This document shows positions 15,956-27,210 of a DNA stretch of 64,000 nucleotides, piece by piece. The position numbers and the translations under genes are program-made. The DNA lies in assembly GCF_008477545.1 (NCBI RefSeq), contig NZ_VORA01000004.1, positions 124,001 to 188,000 on the forward strand, written 5' to 3'. Each line of letters begins with the position of its first letter. Positions within the stretch are counted from its first letter, which is position 1. The stretch comes from Roseibium aestuarii. GTDB taxonomy: Bacteria; Pseudomonadota; Alphaproteobacteria; Rhizobiales; Stappiaceae. The notes beneath the pieces are model-generated. The model worked only from the letters and a program-made list of their open reading frames with translations, did no database searches and was not told the origin of the DNA.

Positions 15956-17578
15956 ATGAAGAAGGCCCTTCTGGCAGGAGCAACCGCTCTGCTCGCCGCC
16001 ACCGCCATGACGCCGGCCCACGCCGACGACATCAAGCAGGGTGGCTCCATGGTCGTCACCTACAAGGATGACGTCTCCACCCTCGACCCGGCCATCGGCT
16101 ACGACTGGCAGAACTGGTCCATGATCAAGAGCCTGTTCGACGGCCTGATGGACTATGAGCCCGGCACGACCAACCTGATGAAGGATCTGGCCGAGGACTA
16201 CACCATCTCCGAGGATGGCACCGTCTTCACCTTCAAGCTGCGCGAAGGCGTGAAGTTCCACAACGGCCGCGAGATGACCGCGGAAGACGTGAAATACTCC
16301 CTCGACCGCGTCACCAACCCGAAGACCCAGAGCCCCGGCGCCGGCTTCTTCGGCTCCATCAAGGGCTTCGATGCGGTTGCCGCCGGCGAGACCGAGAGCC
16401 TGGAAGGCGTCACCGTCGTCGATCCCTACACGGTGAAGATCGAGCTGTCCCGCCCGGATGCGACATTCCTGCATGTAATGGCCATCAACTTCTCCTCCAT
16501 CGTCCCGAAGGAAGAAGTCGAGAAGTGGGGTGCCGATTTCGGCAAGCATCCGGTCGGCACCGGCGCCTTCTCCCTGGAAGACTGGACCCTCGGCCAGCAC
16601 CTGATCTTCAAGCGCAACGAAGCCTACTGGCGCGCCGGCGTGCCGAAGCTCGACCAGATCACCTTCGAGGTCGGCCAGGAGCCGGTGGTGGCCCTGCTGC
16701 GCCTGCAGCGCGGCGAAGCCGACATTCCCGGTGACGGCATTCCGCCGGCGAAGTTCCTCGAAGTGACCCAGGATCCCCAGTACAAGGACCTGATCATCGA
16801 GGGCGGCCAGCTGCACACCGGCTATGTCACGATGAACGTGAAGATGCCCCCCTTCGACAAGCTGGAAGTCCGTCAGGCCGTGAACATGGCCATCAATAAG
16901 GACCGGGTGATCCGCATCATCAATGGCCGCGCCGTGGCTGCAAACCAGCCGCTGCCGCCGTCCATGCCGGGCTACGACACGGCCTACGAAGGCTACAAGT
17001 ACGATCCGGAAGGGGCCAAGACCCTGCTGGCCAAGGCCGGTCTCGGCGACGGGTTCGAAACCGAACTCTACGTCTACAACACCGACCCGAACCCGCGCAT
17101 TGCCCAGTCCATCCAGGCCGATCTCGCCGCCATCGGCATCAAGGTCGAGATCAAGGCGCTGGCTCAGGCCAACGTGATCGCGGCCGGCGGCGAAGCCGAT
17201 CAGGCCCCGATGATCTGGTCCGGCGGCATGGCCTGGATCGCCGACTTCCCGGATCCGTCCAACTTCTACGGCCCGATCCTCGGTTGTTCCGGCGCCGTTC
17301 AGGGCGGCTGGAACTGGTCCTGGTACTGCAACGAGGACCTGGACAAGCTGGCGACCGAAGCCGACAGCATCACCGACCCGGCCAAGAAGGCCGAGCGTGA
17401 GGAACTGTGGCGCAAGATCTTCATCTCCGTGATGGACGACGCGCCCTGGGCTCCGGTCTTCCACGAGCAGCGCTTCACCATGCGGTCCGAGCGGCTGGGT
17501 GGCCCCGACGCCATCTTCGTCGATCCGGTCCACATTCCCGTCAACTACGACTACGTCTGGGCGAAAGATGTGCAGTAA
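15956..17578 (+). CDS. ABC transporter substrate-binding protein (SBP family 5)
   Basis: The periplasmic receptor of the amide-operon transporter. The 540-residue protein has a Sec signal peptide (KKALLAGATALLAATAM, cleavage near AHA-DD) and family 5 (DppA/OppA) features such as YTISEDGTVFTFKLREGVKF and a two-lobed fold. A GGAGG motif precedes ATG 15956. The 3' end overlaps the acetamidase gene by 11 bases. In this context its ligand may be a short amide or amide-bearing compound rather than a peptide, but sequence alone does not settle this. Confidence 0.92.
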   Translation: MKKALLAGATALLAATAMTPAHADDIKQGGSMVVTYKDDVSTLDPAIGYDWQNWSMIKSLFDGLMDYEPGTTNLMKDLAEDYTISEDGTVFTFKLREGVKFHNGREMTAEDVKYSLDRVTNPKTQSPGAGFFGSIKGFDAVAAGETESLEGVTVVDPYTVKIELSRPDATFLHVMAINFSSIVPKEEVEKWGADFGKHPVGTGAFSLEDWTLGQHLIFKRNEAYWRAGVPKLDQITFEVGQEPVVALLRLQRGEADIPGDGIPPAKFLEVTQDPQYKDLIIEGGQLHTGYVTMNVKMPPFDKLEVRQAVNMAINKDRVIRIINGRAVAANQPLPPSMPGYDTAYEGYKYDPEGAKTLLAKAGLGDGFETELYVYNTDPNPRIAQSIQADLAAIGIKVEIKALAQANVIAAGGEADQAPMIWSGGMAWIADFPDPSNFYGPILGCSGAVQGGWNWSWYCNEDLDKLATEADSITDPAKKAEREELWRKIFISVMDDAPWAPVFHEQRFTMRSERLGGPDAIFVDPVHIPVNYDYVWAKDVQ

Positions 17579-18521
17579 CTGCAAGGCAGCCGCCTATACC
17601 ATCCACTCGGCACAACACCATTTCGGCTGGGACAACTCGCTTGTCCCGGCCCAGAAGGTGACGCCGGGCACGGTTCTGGAATTCGAGTGTCTCGACAGCT
17701 CCGCCGGTCAGCTGACCCCGCAGAGCACGGTCCAGGACGTGGCCGACATGGACTTCGGCAAGATCAATCCGGTCAATGGCCCCATCTATGTGGATGGGGC
17801 CGAGCCGGGGGATTCCCTCGTGGTCAAGATTCACGAGTTCAAGCCCTCCGGCTTCGGCTGGACCGCCAACATTCCCGGCTTCGGCCTGCTGGCGGACCAG
17901 TTCAAGGAACCGGCCCTGCATGTCTGGTCCTATGACAAGGACAAGCTGGGGACCTCGGCCTATGCGCCCTTCGGCAAGGTTCCGCTCAAGCCCTTCGCCG
18001 GCACCATCGGGGTCGCTCCGGCCGAGGCCGGCCTGCATTCCATCGTCCCGCCCCGGCGGGTCGGCGGCAACCTCGACATCCGCGATCTTGCGGCCGGCAC
18101 CACGCTCTACCTGCCGGTGGAAGTGGCGGGCGCCCTGTTCTCCATCGGCGATACCCACGCCGCCCAGGGGGACGGGGAAGTCTGCGGAACGGCCATCGAA
18201 AGCCCGATGAACGTTGTCGTGGAGCTGGACCTGATCAAGGGCGAGAACCTGAAGATGCCGCGCTTCGAAACCCCCGGCCCGGTGACCCGTCACCTGGACG
18301 AGATGGGCTACGAAGTGACCACCGGCATTGGCACGGATCTCTACGCCGGAGCTCAGGCTGCCGTCTCCAACATGATCGACCTCCTCTGCGCTCGCTACAA
18401 CTACAGCGCGGTCGAGGCCTACATGCTGTGTTCCGTCTGTGGCGATCTGCGGATCTCCGAGATCGTGGACATGCCGAACTGGGTCGTTTCCTTCTACTTC
18501 CCGAAGGTCGTCCTGAACTAA
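17568..18521 (+). CDS. Acetamidase/formamidase family hydrolase
   Basis: A hydrolase releasing ammonia from short amides (FmdA_AmdA family). ATG at 17568 overlaps the preceding stop and gives 317 residues, the usual family length; the frame is open further upstream but only inside the SBP gene. Near the N-terminus it has IHSAQHHFGWDN, then FGKINPVNGPIYVDGAEPGD and an internal GDTHAAQGDGEVCGTAIES, the conserved metal/active-site region. It is cytoplasmic (no signal peptide). In the amiC-amiR operon it is the likely catabolic enzyme, consuming the imported amide. Confidence 0.9.
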   Translation: MCSNCKAAAYTIHSAQHHFGWDNSLVPAQKVTPGTVLEFECLDSSAGQLTPQSTVQDVADMDFGKINPVNGPIYVDGAEPGDSLVVKIHEFKPSGFGWTANIPGFGLLADQFKEPALHVWSYDKDKLGTSAYAPFGKVPLKPFAGTIGVAPAEAGLHSIVPPRRVGGNLDIRDLAAGTTLYLPVEVAGALFSIGDTHAAQGDGEVCGTAIESPMNVVVELDLIKGENLKMPRFETPGPVTRHLDEMGYEVTTGIGTDLYAGAQAAVSNMIDLLCARYNYSAVEAYMLCSVCGDLRISEIVDMPNWVVSFYFPKVVLN

Positions 18522-18528
18522 CCCCAAC

Positions 18529-18556
18529 TGGCCGGGCTTCGGTCCGGCCATTTTTT
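18529..18556 (+). terminator. Strong intrinsic terminator between acetamidase and ABC ATPase
   Basis: A 7-bp stem TGGCCGG/CCGGCCA with an 8-base loop is followed directly by TTTTTT at 18551-18556. It separates the acetamidase gene from the ATPase gene that the transporter needs, so the ATPase is either made by read-through or antitermination or from its own promoter. Confidence 0.85.
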
Positions 18557-18578
18557 CCCGTCACTTTCCGGATTTGCC

Positions 18579-20387
<1,809 letters not shown>

Positions 20388-20390
20388 GAA

Positions 20391-20418
20391 AAACCCGGCG
20401 GAACAGTCCGCCGGGTTT
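20391..20418. terminator. Bidirectional terminator
   Basis: A perfect 12-bp stem AAACCCGGCGGA/TCCGCCGGGTTT with loop ACAG lies between the ABC ATPase gene and the convergent VPLPA-CTERM gene. A-rich and T-rich flanks let it act in both directions. Confidence 0.88.
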
Positions 20419-20444
20419 CGTCATTCGTGGAGAGCCTTGCGTGC

Positions 20445-21041
20445 TCAGGCGGCAGCAGCCTTGCGGCGACGGCCGACGAGCGCCAGACCGCCGAGCCCGG
20501 CAAGCCCGAGAAGGGCGCCAGCGGGCAGCGGAACCGCAGTCACATTGCCGAAGGCCGTGATGTGGCTCAGGCCGCTGTGCTCCGTCAGCTGCGTGAAGGT
20601 CAGATCCAGCTGGCCACCGCTCAGATTGTGGATCATGGCCATGTTGTAGGTCTTGCCGCCACCGATCTTGAGCAGGAGGTATTCCGCCGTGGTCGAGAAG
20701 ATGCTGCCGACGCCGTTGTCCTTGGTCCCACCGCTGAAGGCGGTGCTGCCGGTCTGGAGGTTGGCGTTGACGAAGTTCAACTCGTTCTCCTCGTTGGGCG
20801 GATGAACGGTGAAGACAGTCCCAAGCAGAGCGGCGGTGGAGTCGAACACGCCGGACAGGTTGACCAGAACCTCGAACGCATTGTCCTGCGTCGCGGTCAG
20901 CGTGAAGCGCGCCGTCGCCGAGTTTGAAACGTCATTGTAAAAAGTTGCAATAGTGCTGGCCTGGCTTGCGCTGGCTGCTGCAACCAGTGCAAGGCCTGCG
21001 ATCGCCAGAAGTCTGAAATTCTTGAAGAAATTGCTCATCAT
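20445..21041 (-). CDS. VPLPA-CTERM sorting-signal surface protein
   Basis: A secreted protein of 198 residues. The first of two adjacent ATGs (21041) is chosen because GGGGAG lies seven bases upstream. A signal peptide (LLAIAGLALVAAASASQAS) leads a Ser/Thr/Asn-rich beta-type body. The C-terminus has VPLPAG, a hydrophobic helix (ALLGLAGLGGLALVG) and an RRRK tail, the tripartite signal of the VPLPA-CTERM/PEP-CTERM class processed by exosortases. No exosortase gene lies in the window. Function unknown; such proteins are usually tied to exopolysaccharide or biofilm. Confidence 0.85.
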   Translation of the reverse strand: MMSNFFKNFRLLAIAGLALVAAASASQASTIATFYNDVSNSATARFTLTATQDNAFEVLVNLSGVFDSTAALLGTVFTVHPPNEENELNFVNANLQTGSTAFSGGTKDNGVGSIFSTTAEYLLLKIGGGKTYNMAMIHNLSGGQLDLTFTQLTEHSGLSHITAFGNVTAVPLPAGALLGLAGLGGLALVGRRRKAAAA

Positions 21042-21245
21042 TTCGACGCTCCCCGTCAAAGGGTACCTTACGGAAATATCGCAAATCTCCTATATCCGGG
21101 GCGCTCGTCAAGCTCTTAGTGATCCGTTAACCATGAATATTTGACGGCTACTGTTCCAATCTGTGTTCGCTGTCTCGAAATGCCGCCTGGGCAATGATCA
21201 GGGCGGGCAATTCACGGCATTTCATCTTTCGCGCGCAATGTCCAA

Positions 21246-22241
21246 TCACGCAGATTTCAGCTCCTGGGATGCGTGTTCCGCCGCAAGCACGCAGGCGGCC
21301 GTGTGACCGTTGCCGAGGTCTGCGACCGGCGGCAGGCCGGCAAGGCAGGCGGGGCGGACATGAGCGCAGCGCGGCGCGAAGGAGCAGGCGGTGGGCGGGG
21401 TTTCCAGGGCGGGCGGCGACCCGGGAATGGCATCGAGACGCGCGCCCTTCACCGCGCCATGGAGATTGGCCGCAAGCAGCCCGCGCGTATAGGGATGCCG
21501 CGGGTTCTTGATCACGTCGCGCGTGGTGCCGGTTTCGACCAGATTGCCCGCATACATCACCGCGATCCGGTCCGAGACTTCAACGGCCACGCCGATGTCA
21601 TGGGTGACGAAGATCACCCCCATTCCGAATTCCTTCTGCAGCTCGCGTAGCAGCAGCAGGATCTGGATCTGAACGGTCGCATCAAGGGCAGTGGTCGGTT
21701 CGTCGGCCAGCAGCAGCTTGGGGCGGCAGGAAAGCGCCAGGGCGATCATCGCCCGCTGCCGCATGCCGCCCGACATCTCGTGCGGATAGGCCTTCAGACG
21801 CCGCTCGGGCGAGGGGATGCGCACCCGGGTCAGCATGTCGAGGGCCACGTCCATGGCGGCCGTCTTGCTGATCCCCTTGTGACGCATGACGGTCTCGGCA
21901 ATCTGATCGCCGATCGTGTAGACCGGGTCGAGCGCCAGCGCCGGTTCCTGGAAGATCATCGAGACCTGGCTGCCCCGGAAGGCCGAGAGCTTGCGCCCGG
22001 AAAGCGACATGATGTCCGTGCCGTTCACCCGGATCGAGCCCTCGATCTCCGTGCGCTTGGGCGGCAGAAGCCGCAGCAGGGTCTTGAGCGTCACGCTCTT
22101 GCCCGAGCCGGATTCCCCCAGCAGTCCCAGCATCTCGCCCTGGCCCAGGCTCAGCGTCAGACCGTTGATCGCATGCACCGTGCGGTCGCCCTTGAAACGG
22201 ACCTTCAGGTGATCGAAATCGACGAGAGGAGTGGCGCTCAT
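21246..22241 (-). CDS. Oligopeptide-type ABC ATPase (DppD family)
   Basis: ATP-binding subunit of a peptide/nickel-type importer, 331 residues, with Walker A GESGSGKS, signature MSGGMRQR, Walker [12 protein letters not shown] and the oligopeptide C-terminal extension with a Cys-containing motif ([17 protein letters not shown]). It is the last gene of the five-gene minus-strand transporter operon starting at 26875, overlapping the previous ATPase gene by four bases. Confidence 0.93.
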   Translation of the reverse strand: MSATPLVDFDHLKVRFKGDRTVHAINGLTLSLGQGEMLGLLGESGSGKSVTLKTLLRLLPPKRTEIEGSIRVNGTDIMSLSGRKLSAFRGSQVSMIFQEPALALDPVYTIGDQIAETVMRHKGISKTAAMDVALDMLTRVRIPSPERRLKAYPHEMSGGMRQRAMIALALSCRPKLLLADEPTTALDATVQIQILLLLRELQKEFGMGVIFVTHDIGVAVEVSDRIAVMYAGNLVETGTTRDVIKNPRHPYTRGLLAANLHGAVKGARLDAIPGSPPALETPPTACSFAPRCAHVRPACLAGLPPVADLGNGHTAACVLAAEHASQELKSA

Positions 22242-23290
22242 TCGGCAGCCTCCTTCAGGGCAAGGGAATGACCGGAGGCGGCGTCATGCATGTGGCAGGC
22301 CGCCAGATGGTCCGCATCGCCGCCGATGGTCGCGAGCTTCGGCTTGCGGCTGGCGCAGACCCCTTCCGCAAAGCGGCAGCGGGTGTGGAAGCGGCAGCCG
22401 CTCGGCGGGTTGATCGGGTTGGGCGGATCTCCGGCGAGCGGCGGTTCTTCGGTGCGATTGTCCGGATCCATGGAGGGCATCGCGGCAAAGAGAGAGGCCG
22501 TGTAGGGATGGGCCTGGGTCTCGTAGATCGACTCCACCGGCCCGACTTCCACGACTTCACCCAGATACATCACCAGCACCCGGTCGGAGATGTAGCGCAC
22601 CACGTTGAGGTCGTGGGAGATGAACACATAGGTGAGGCCCAGCTCCTCGCGCAGGTCATTGAGCAGGTTGAGCACCTGTGCCTCGACCGACTTGTCGAGC
22701 GCGGAGACCGCCTCGTCCAGGATCACCAGCCGCGGCGACATGGCAAGCGCACGAGCGATGTTGACCCGCTGTCGCTGGCCGCCGGAAAGCTCGTGCGGAT
22801 AGCGATGGGCAAAGCGGTCCGGATCGAGCCCCACGCGCCCGAGCAGGTTGCGGGCGATCCCGGCCGGGTCCTTCAGCCCGTGGAGTTTTGGTCCGAAGGC
22901 AACGGAATCGAGGATCGTCAGCCGCGGATTGAGCGAGGCATAGCTGTCCTGGAACACCATCTGCACGCCACGGCGCAGCTCCTTCAGCGAGATGTCCGAG
23001 CCCAGCTTGTCGCCGTCGAAGATGATCGAGCCATCGTCCAGCTCGATCAGGCCGATGAGCAGGCGGGCGGTGGTGGACTTGCCGCAGCCGCTTTCGCCCA
23101 CGATGCCGAGCGTCTCGCCCTTCTTCACCTCGAAGGACACGCCGTCGACGGCGTGGACCGTCGCGGTCTGCCGGTTCAGCAGGCCGGAGCGCACGGGGAA
23201 GTGCTTCTTCAGGCCGCTGGCGATGATCAGTGGCTGATGCGGTCCGCCGCGATCGGCAGCGGGTGTCGTATCGGTCTCAGTCTTTGACAT
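22238..23290 (-). CDS. Oligopeptide-type ABC ATPase (DppF family)
   Basis: Second ATPase of the importer, 350 residues, with Walker A GESGCGKS, signature LSGGQRQR, Walker B VILDEAVSALD and a C-terminal cysteine motif (CRFHTRCRFAEGVCASRKP). It pairs with the DppD-type subunit. Its start overlaps the end of the DppC-type permease gene by 14 bases, indicating translational coupling. Confidence 0.93.
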   Translation of the reverse strand: MSKTETDTTPAADRGGPHQPLIIASGLKKHFPVRSGLLNRQTATVHAVDGVSFEVKKGETLGIVGESGCGKSTTARLLIGLIELDDGSIIFDGDKLGSDISLKELRRGVQMVFQDSYASLNPRLTILDSVAFGPKLHGLKDPAGIARNLLGRVGLDPDRFAHRYPHELSGGQRQRVNIARALAMSPRLVILDEAVSALDKSVEAQVLNLLNDLREELGLTYVFISHDLNVVRYISDRVLVMYLGEVVEVGPVESIYETQAHPYTASLFAAMPSMDPDNRTEEPPLAGDPPNPINPPSGCRFHTRCRFAEGVCASRKPKLATIGGDADHLAACHMHDAASGHSLALKEAAE

Positions 23291-24164
23291 TCATGGCACT
23301 CCGGAGACCGTCGCTGAGAAGGTTCAGGCAGAGGGACGTGATGAAGATCATCAGGCCGGGAAGGGCGGCGACCCAGGGATTGACGTAGATGGCCGTGCGC
23401 AGGGTGTTGAGCATGAGCCCCCATTCCGGCTCGGGCGGGCGCACGCCGATGCCCAGGAACGACAAGCCGGCGGCCAGGATCATGCAGACGCTCGTCAGGC
23501 TGGTGGCATAGACGAAGATCGGGCCCAGAACGTTGCCCAGCACATGCACCCGCACGATGGTGAGCGCGCCGCCGCCGGACGCCCGTGCCGCATCGATATA
23601 ATCGAGCGAGCGGACACTCGCCGTCGCGCTTTCCGCCACACGGGCGATGGGTGGAATGAAGACGATGGTGAGGGACACGAGCGAGTTGACGATGCCTGCT
23701 CCCAGCGCGCTGGAAATGGCAATGGCCAGAAGCACGGAAGGGAAGGCGAAGAAGATGTCCACCGTGCGCATGATCACCGTGTTGACCCAGCCGCCCACAT
23801 AGCCCGCGATCAGCCCGAGGGTGGAGCCGAAGACGAAGGCCAGAACCACGGGAACGAGCCCGACGAACAGGGTCAGCCGCCCGCCATAGATGAGGCGGGC
23901 CAGCATGTCGCGGCCCTGCTCGTCGGTGCCCAGCGGGAAGCCCGGATAGCCGATGGGCTTCAGGCGCTTGATCATGCTGGCCTTGTACGGGTCGTTGAGA
24001 CCGAGATAGGGGGCGAAGATCGCGGCGAGGATCAGCAGCAGCACGATGACGGTGCAGGTGACGGCGACCGGATCCTTGAGGAAGCGGCGGAACACGCCGC
24101 TCCAGTAGCCAGGTGCCTTGCGCACCGGTTCGGCGAGATCGGCCTGATCGGCGGTAAGCGTCAT
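23277..24164 (-). CDS. Dipeptide-type ABC permease (DppC family)
   Basis: Inner-membrane permease, 295 residues, with an OppC_N helix near residues 35-55, the motif GFPLGTDEQGRDMLARLIYG, and a docking loop around DYIDAARASGGGALTIVRVH. It follows the DppB-type gene by 2 bases and is part of the FadR-flanked operon. Confidence 0.92.
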   Translation of the reverse strand: MTLTADQADLAEPVRKAPGYWSGVFRRFLKDPVAVTCTVIVLLLILAAIFAPYLGLNDPYKASMIKRLKPIGYPGFPLGTDEQGRDMLARLIYGGRLTLFVGLVPVVLAFVFGSTLGLIAGYVGGWVNTVIMRTVDIFFAFPSVLLAIAISSALGAGIVNSLVSLTIVFIPPIARVAESATASVRSLDYIDAARASGGGALTIVRVHVLGNVLGPIFVYATSLTSVCMILAAGLSFLGIGVRPPEPEWGLMLNTLRTAIYVNPWVAALPGLMIFITSLCLNLLSDGLRSAMNVKD

Positions 24165-24166
24165 GG

Positions 24167-25120
24167 TCAGGACCTCTTGATGCGCGGATCGATGGCGGCC
24201 TGCGCCACGTCGACGATCAGGTTCATCGTCACAAAGAACAGGGCCAGCACGAGGATGGTCCCCTGCAGCAGGGGCAGGTCACGCTGGAAGATGGCGTTGG
24301 ACAGCAGGAAGCCGGAGCCCGGCCAGTTGAAGACCGTCTCGATCAGGATGGAGCCGCCGAGCAGATAGCCGAGCTGCAGGCCCATGACCGAGAGCGCCGT
24401 GGGTGCCGCGTTGCGGATGACGTGGCGCAGCACGTCCAGCGGGCGCATGCCCTTGGCCTGAAGCGCCTGAACGAAGTCCATAGAGAAGATGTCCCCGACG
24501 AGCGCCCGCACCGTCCGGGCAACAATGCCGATCGGCACCACGGCCAGCGTCACGGAAGGAAGGATCAGGTGCTTGATATGGGCAAAGTCCCAGGCCCAGG
24601 CACCGGAGCCGCCAGGGCCGGCGCCCATGGACGGCAGCCAGCCGAGGGTCACGGAGAAGATGATCACCAGCACAATGCCGAGCCAGTAGTTAGGCACCGA
24701 CACGCCGGTGATCGCAAAGGCCGTCACCGCCCGGTCGATCAGCGTGTCGCGGAAATAGCCCGCGACGAAGCCGAGGAAGAGACCGATGGGGAAGGCGATC
24801 ACGCTGGCGGTGAAGGCGAGCAGCAGCGAGTTCTTGACCGCAGCGAAGACCTCGTCGGCGACGGGGCGTCCGGTGGCAATCGACTTGCCCAGGTCCCCGG
24901 TGACTGCCTTGCCCACCCAGATCGCGTATTGCACGGGGAGCGGCTTGTCGAGACCATAAGCGGCGCGCATGGCCGCCTGCTCCTCCTGGGTCGCATCCAC
25001 GGGCATGATGGCCGTCAGCGGATCGCCCGGGGCAATATGCACGAGCAGGAAACAGATGATGCTGACGCCGATGGCGACGGGCAGCACGTAGATCAGGCGG
25101 CGAACGAGATAGGCGAACAT
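24167..25120 (-). CDS. Dipeptide-type ABC permease (DppB family)
   Basis: Inner-membrane permease of 317 residues when started at ATG 25120 (MFAYLVRRLIYVLPVAIGVS). A longer frame from TTG 25156 is open but adds only a hydrophilic leader and has no better ribosome site. It has the DppB hallmark HIAPGDPLTAIMP and docking loop around QALQAKGMRPLDVLRHVIRN. It lies downstream of the binding-protein gene after a hairpin. Confidence 0.9.
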   Translation of the reverse strand: MFAYLVRRLIYVLPVAIGVSIICFLLVHIAPGDPLTAIMPVDATQEEQAAMRAAYGLDKPLPVQYAIWVGKAVTGDLGKSIATGRPVADEVFAAVKNSLLLAFTASVIAFPIGLFLGFVAGYFRDTLIDRAVTAFAITGVSVPNYWLGIVLVIIFSVTLGWLPSMGAGPGGSGAWAWDFAHIKHLILPSVTLAVVPIGIVARTVRALVGDIFSMDFVQALQAKGMRPLDVLRHVIRNAAPTALSVMGLQLGYLLGGSILIETVFNWPGSGFLLSNAIFQRDLPLLQGTILVLALFFVTMNLIVDVAQAAIDPRIKRS

Positions 25121-25222
25121 GGAGACCGCTGGTCCTGAGAGTGGCTGGGCCGGCAAGGCACCGGCGCGGGGCTGAGCTGGCTGGCAGCCGGTCGGCGGGC
25201 GGATCGGTGCCCGGAAAGGAAA

Positions 25223-25252
25223 GGTCCGCGGAAGGTCTCCCCGCCGCGGACC
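25223..25252 (-). terminator. GC-rich hairpin after the SBP gene
   Basis: A perfect 9-bp stem GGTCCGCGG/CCGCGGACC with a 12-base loop lies between the binding-protein gene and the permease genes. There is no U-tract, so partial attenuation or mRNA 3'-end stabilisation is more likely than full termination. Confidence 0.6.
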
Positions 25253-25261
25253 CGTTGAGGC

Positions 25262-26875
25262 TTATTCCTCGATCGTGATGCCGGAGAAGTTCTGGTACCA
25301 GTTCTGCGCCTGCACGAAGCCCTTGACCTTGGCGCTCATGGCGCGCGGGGCAACGTCGTGGGTGACCATCAGGAAGAGCGCGTCGTTGACGTACTTCTCG
25401 TGGGTCTTGCGCAGCACTCCATCCTGAGCTTCCGGATCGAAGGTGGTCTTGATCTGCTTGAACAGGTCCTGCATCTCGTCGTCGCAATAATGACCCCAGT
25501 TGGTGCCATTGGGCGCGATCAGGTCGCAGGACAGGTGGCGGATCAGACCGGTAAACGGATCCTGGATGAAGTAGGTGAAGTTGATGGACTGGGAGCCGTC
25601 GACGCTCGGATCCGCAGCACCAGCGCGCCACAGATTGATCATCTGGTTCCACTCGACCACCATGAACTCGACCTCGATGCCCACTTCGGCGAGGCTCTGC
25701 TGCACATATTCGTTCATGGGCAGCGGAAGCATCTGGCCGGAGCCGGAGGGCGAGATCAGCGCCTTCACCTTCAGCGGGTTCTCGGGGCCGTAGCCGGCTT
25801 CCTTCATCAGCGCGAGCGCTGCTTCCGGATCATACTTCACTTCGAAGGTCGGGTTGCCGAACCACTGGCTGGAGGGCGGCAGGAAGCCCTTGGCCGGCAC
25901 GGCCAGACCGCCGAGCAGTTCCTTCAGGCCTTCCCGGTCGATGGCGAGGTTCGCCGCCTTGCGGACGCGGATGTCGTTCCACGGCGACCCTTCCAGGCGG
26001 GAGAGATGCCAGGTCCAGTTGTGCGGATAGGCGTTGGAGACGATCTCGAAGCCATTGCCGGTGAGGGCCGGAATGGTGTCCGGAGCCGGCGCCTCGATCC
26101 AGTCGACCTGACCGGACAGCAGGGCCGCGGTGCGTGCATTCGGCTCGGGCAGCGGCATCAGCACCATCTTGTCGAGCTTCGGGATGCGGGTTTCATCCCA
26201 GTAGTCGGCGTTCGGCACCATTTCGGCGCGTTCGCGCGGCACGAAGCTGGAGAGCTTCCACGGGCCCGTACCGGACGGTTCCTTGGCCACTTCTTCCCAG
26301 TTCTTGCCATGGGCTTCCCAGTTGGCCTTGGAGGACATCAGGATCCAGGCGAGCTGGTAGGGCAGGGTGGCGTCCGGCTCCTTGGTGATGATTTCCAGCG
26401 TGGTGTCGTCGACGGCCTTGTAGGAGGCGACGGCCGGAATGCGCGACTTGCCCTGGGCGGACTGGCGCGGATCATACTGCTCGCTGTCCGGGTTCAGCAG
26501 CTTTTCGAAGTTCCAGACGACGTCATGGGCGGTGAAGGCGCTGCCGTCGTGGAACTTGACCCCTTCGCGGATCTTGAAGACCCACTTGGTCTTGTCCTCG
26601 GCGTCGACGGCCCATTCGGTCGCAAGACCGGGGGTCAGGACGGAAGGCTTGTCGGCGCTGGTCATGTCCCATTCGACAAGGCTGTCATAGACCGTATAGC
26701 CCATGAAGCGCATGCCTTCGCCGCCCTGGTCGGTCTGGCCGGTGGTCAGCGGAATGTCGGAGGCGGTCATGCCCACGCGCAGGGTGCCGGCCGCCAGTGC
26801 GTCCAGCGATGCGCCCGCGAGGGCTGCGAGGGAAAGGGCGGCGAGGGCTGCCCCCCGGAATTTCCTGAATGCCAT
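25262..26875 (-). CDS. ABC transporter substrate-binding protein (SBP family 5)
   Basis: Periplasmic receptor leading the five-gene importer operon. The 537-residue product has a Sec signal peptide (GAALAALSLAALAGASLDA, cleavage near LAA) and family 5 features (AVDAEDKTKWVFKIREGVKF). AAGGA precedes the ATG. It is transcribed away from the FadR-type regulator at 27211. The shared control region and the catabolic genes beyond that regulator suggest a ligand such as a carbamoylated or acylated amino acid, but this is inference. Confidence 0.92.
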   Translation of the reverse strand: MAFRKFRGAALAALSLAALAGASLDALAAGTLRVGMTASDIPLTTGQTDQGGEGMRFMGYTVYDSLVEWDMTSADKPSVLTPGLATEWAVDAEDKTKWVFKIREGVKFHDGSAFTAHDVVWNFEKLLNPDSEQYDPRQSAQGKSRIPAVASYKAVDDTTLEIITKEPDATLPYQLAWILMSSKANWEAHGKNWEEVAKEPSGTGPWKLSSFVPRERAEMVPNADYWDETRIPKLDKMVLMPLPEPNARTAALLSGQVDWIEAPAPDTIPALTGNGFEIVSNAYPHNWTWHLSRLEGSPWNDIRVRKAANLAIDREGLKELLGGLAVPAKGFLPPSSQWFGNPTFEVKYDPEAALALMKEAGYGPENPLKVKALISPSGSGQMLPLPMNEYVQQSLAEVGIEVEFMVVEWNQMINLWRAGAADPSVDGSQSINFTYFIQDPFTGLIRHLSCDLIAPNGTNWGHYCDDEMQDLFKQIKTTFDPEAQDGVLRKTHEKYVNDALFLMVTHDVAPRAMSAKVKGFVQAQNWYQNFSGITIEE

Positions 26876-27143
26876 TGCAATCGTCCTTCTTCAAAACACC
26901 TGGCCGCGCATGGCCATGCCTCGGGCCGCGCGCCAGTCGAACCATCCTCCGGACGCGTTCCCCCTGAATGAAACCCGATATCCCTGAGAAGAGAGGTCTC
27001 GGGGTGCGACGAAGAGACAAAGTATTCGAGTATCGGCATGAGTTGCCGTTCGCGAAAACCGGCCGGCCTTCATCGTCTGAATTCGTCGAAACTCAATTTT
27101 TGCTTGGTTCTTGCTTTTGATTTGGCGCTCAGGCTATGACTTT

Positions 27144-27162
27144 CATCTGGCCTGACCAGATG
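27144..27162. promoter_or_regulatory. Putative FadR-family operator
   Basis: A perfect inverted repeat, CATCTGG-CCTGA-CCAGATG. Its core TGGCCTGACCA matches the TGGTCnGACCA-like sites bound by many FadR-subfamily GntR regulators such as LldR. It lies 49 bases before the regulator start and upstream of the divergent transporter. Confidence 0.72.
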
Positions 27163-27179
27163 ACCGTATTTTCCGGTCA
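27161..27179. promoter_or_regulatory. Second inverted repeat next to the FadR-type operator
   Basis: TGACCG-tattttc-CGGTCA, a 6-7-6 inverted repeat sharing two bases with the first palindrome. It reuses the TGACC half-site, so it may be a secondary site or part of a cooperative operator. Confidence 0.45.
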
Positions 27180-27210
27180 ATTTCTATGCAAGACGATTTA
27201 TTGAGCAAAA

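Larger units (their letters stand above)
26876..27210. other. Divergent control region between SBP operon and FadR-type regulator
   Basis: About 335 bases with no gene. It carries two adjacent inverted repeats (27144-27162 and 27161-27179) and AT-rich stretches (27090-27125, 27165-27205) suited to promoters in both directions. This is the probable switch for the whole 21246-32096 regulon. Confidence 0.65.
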
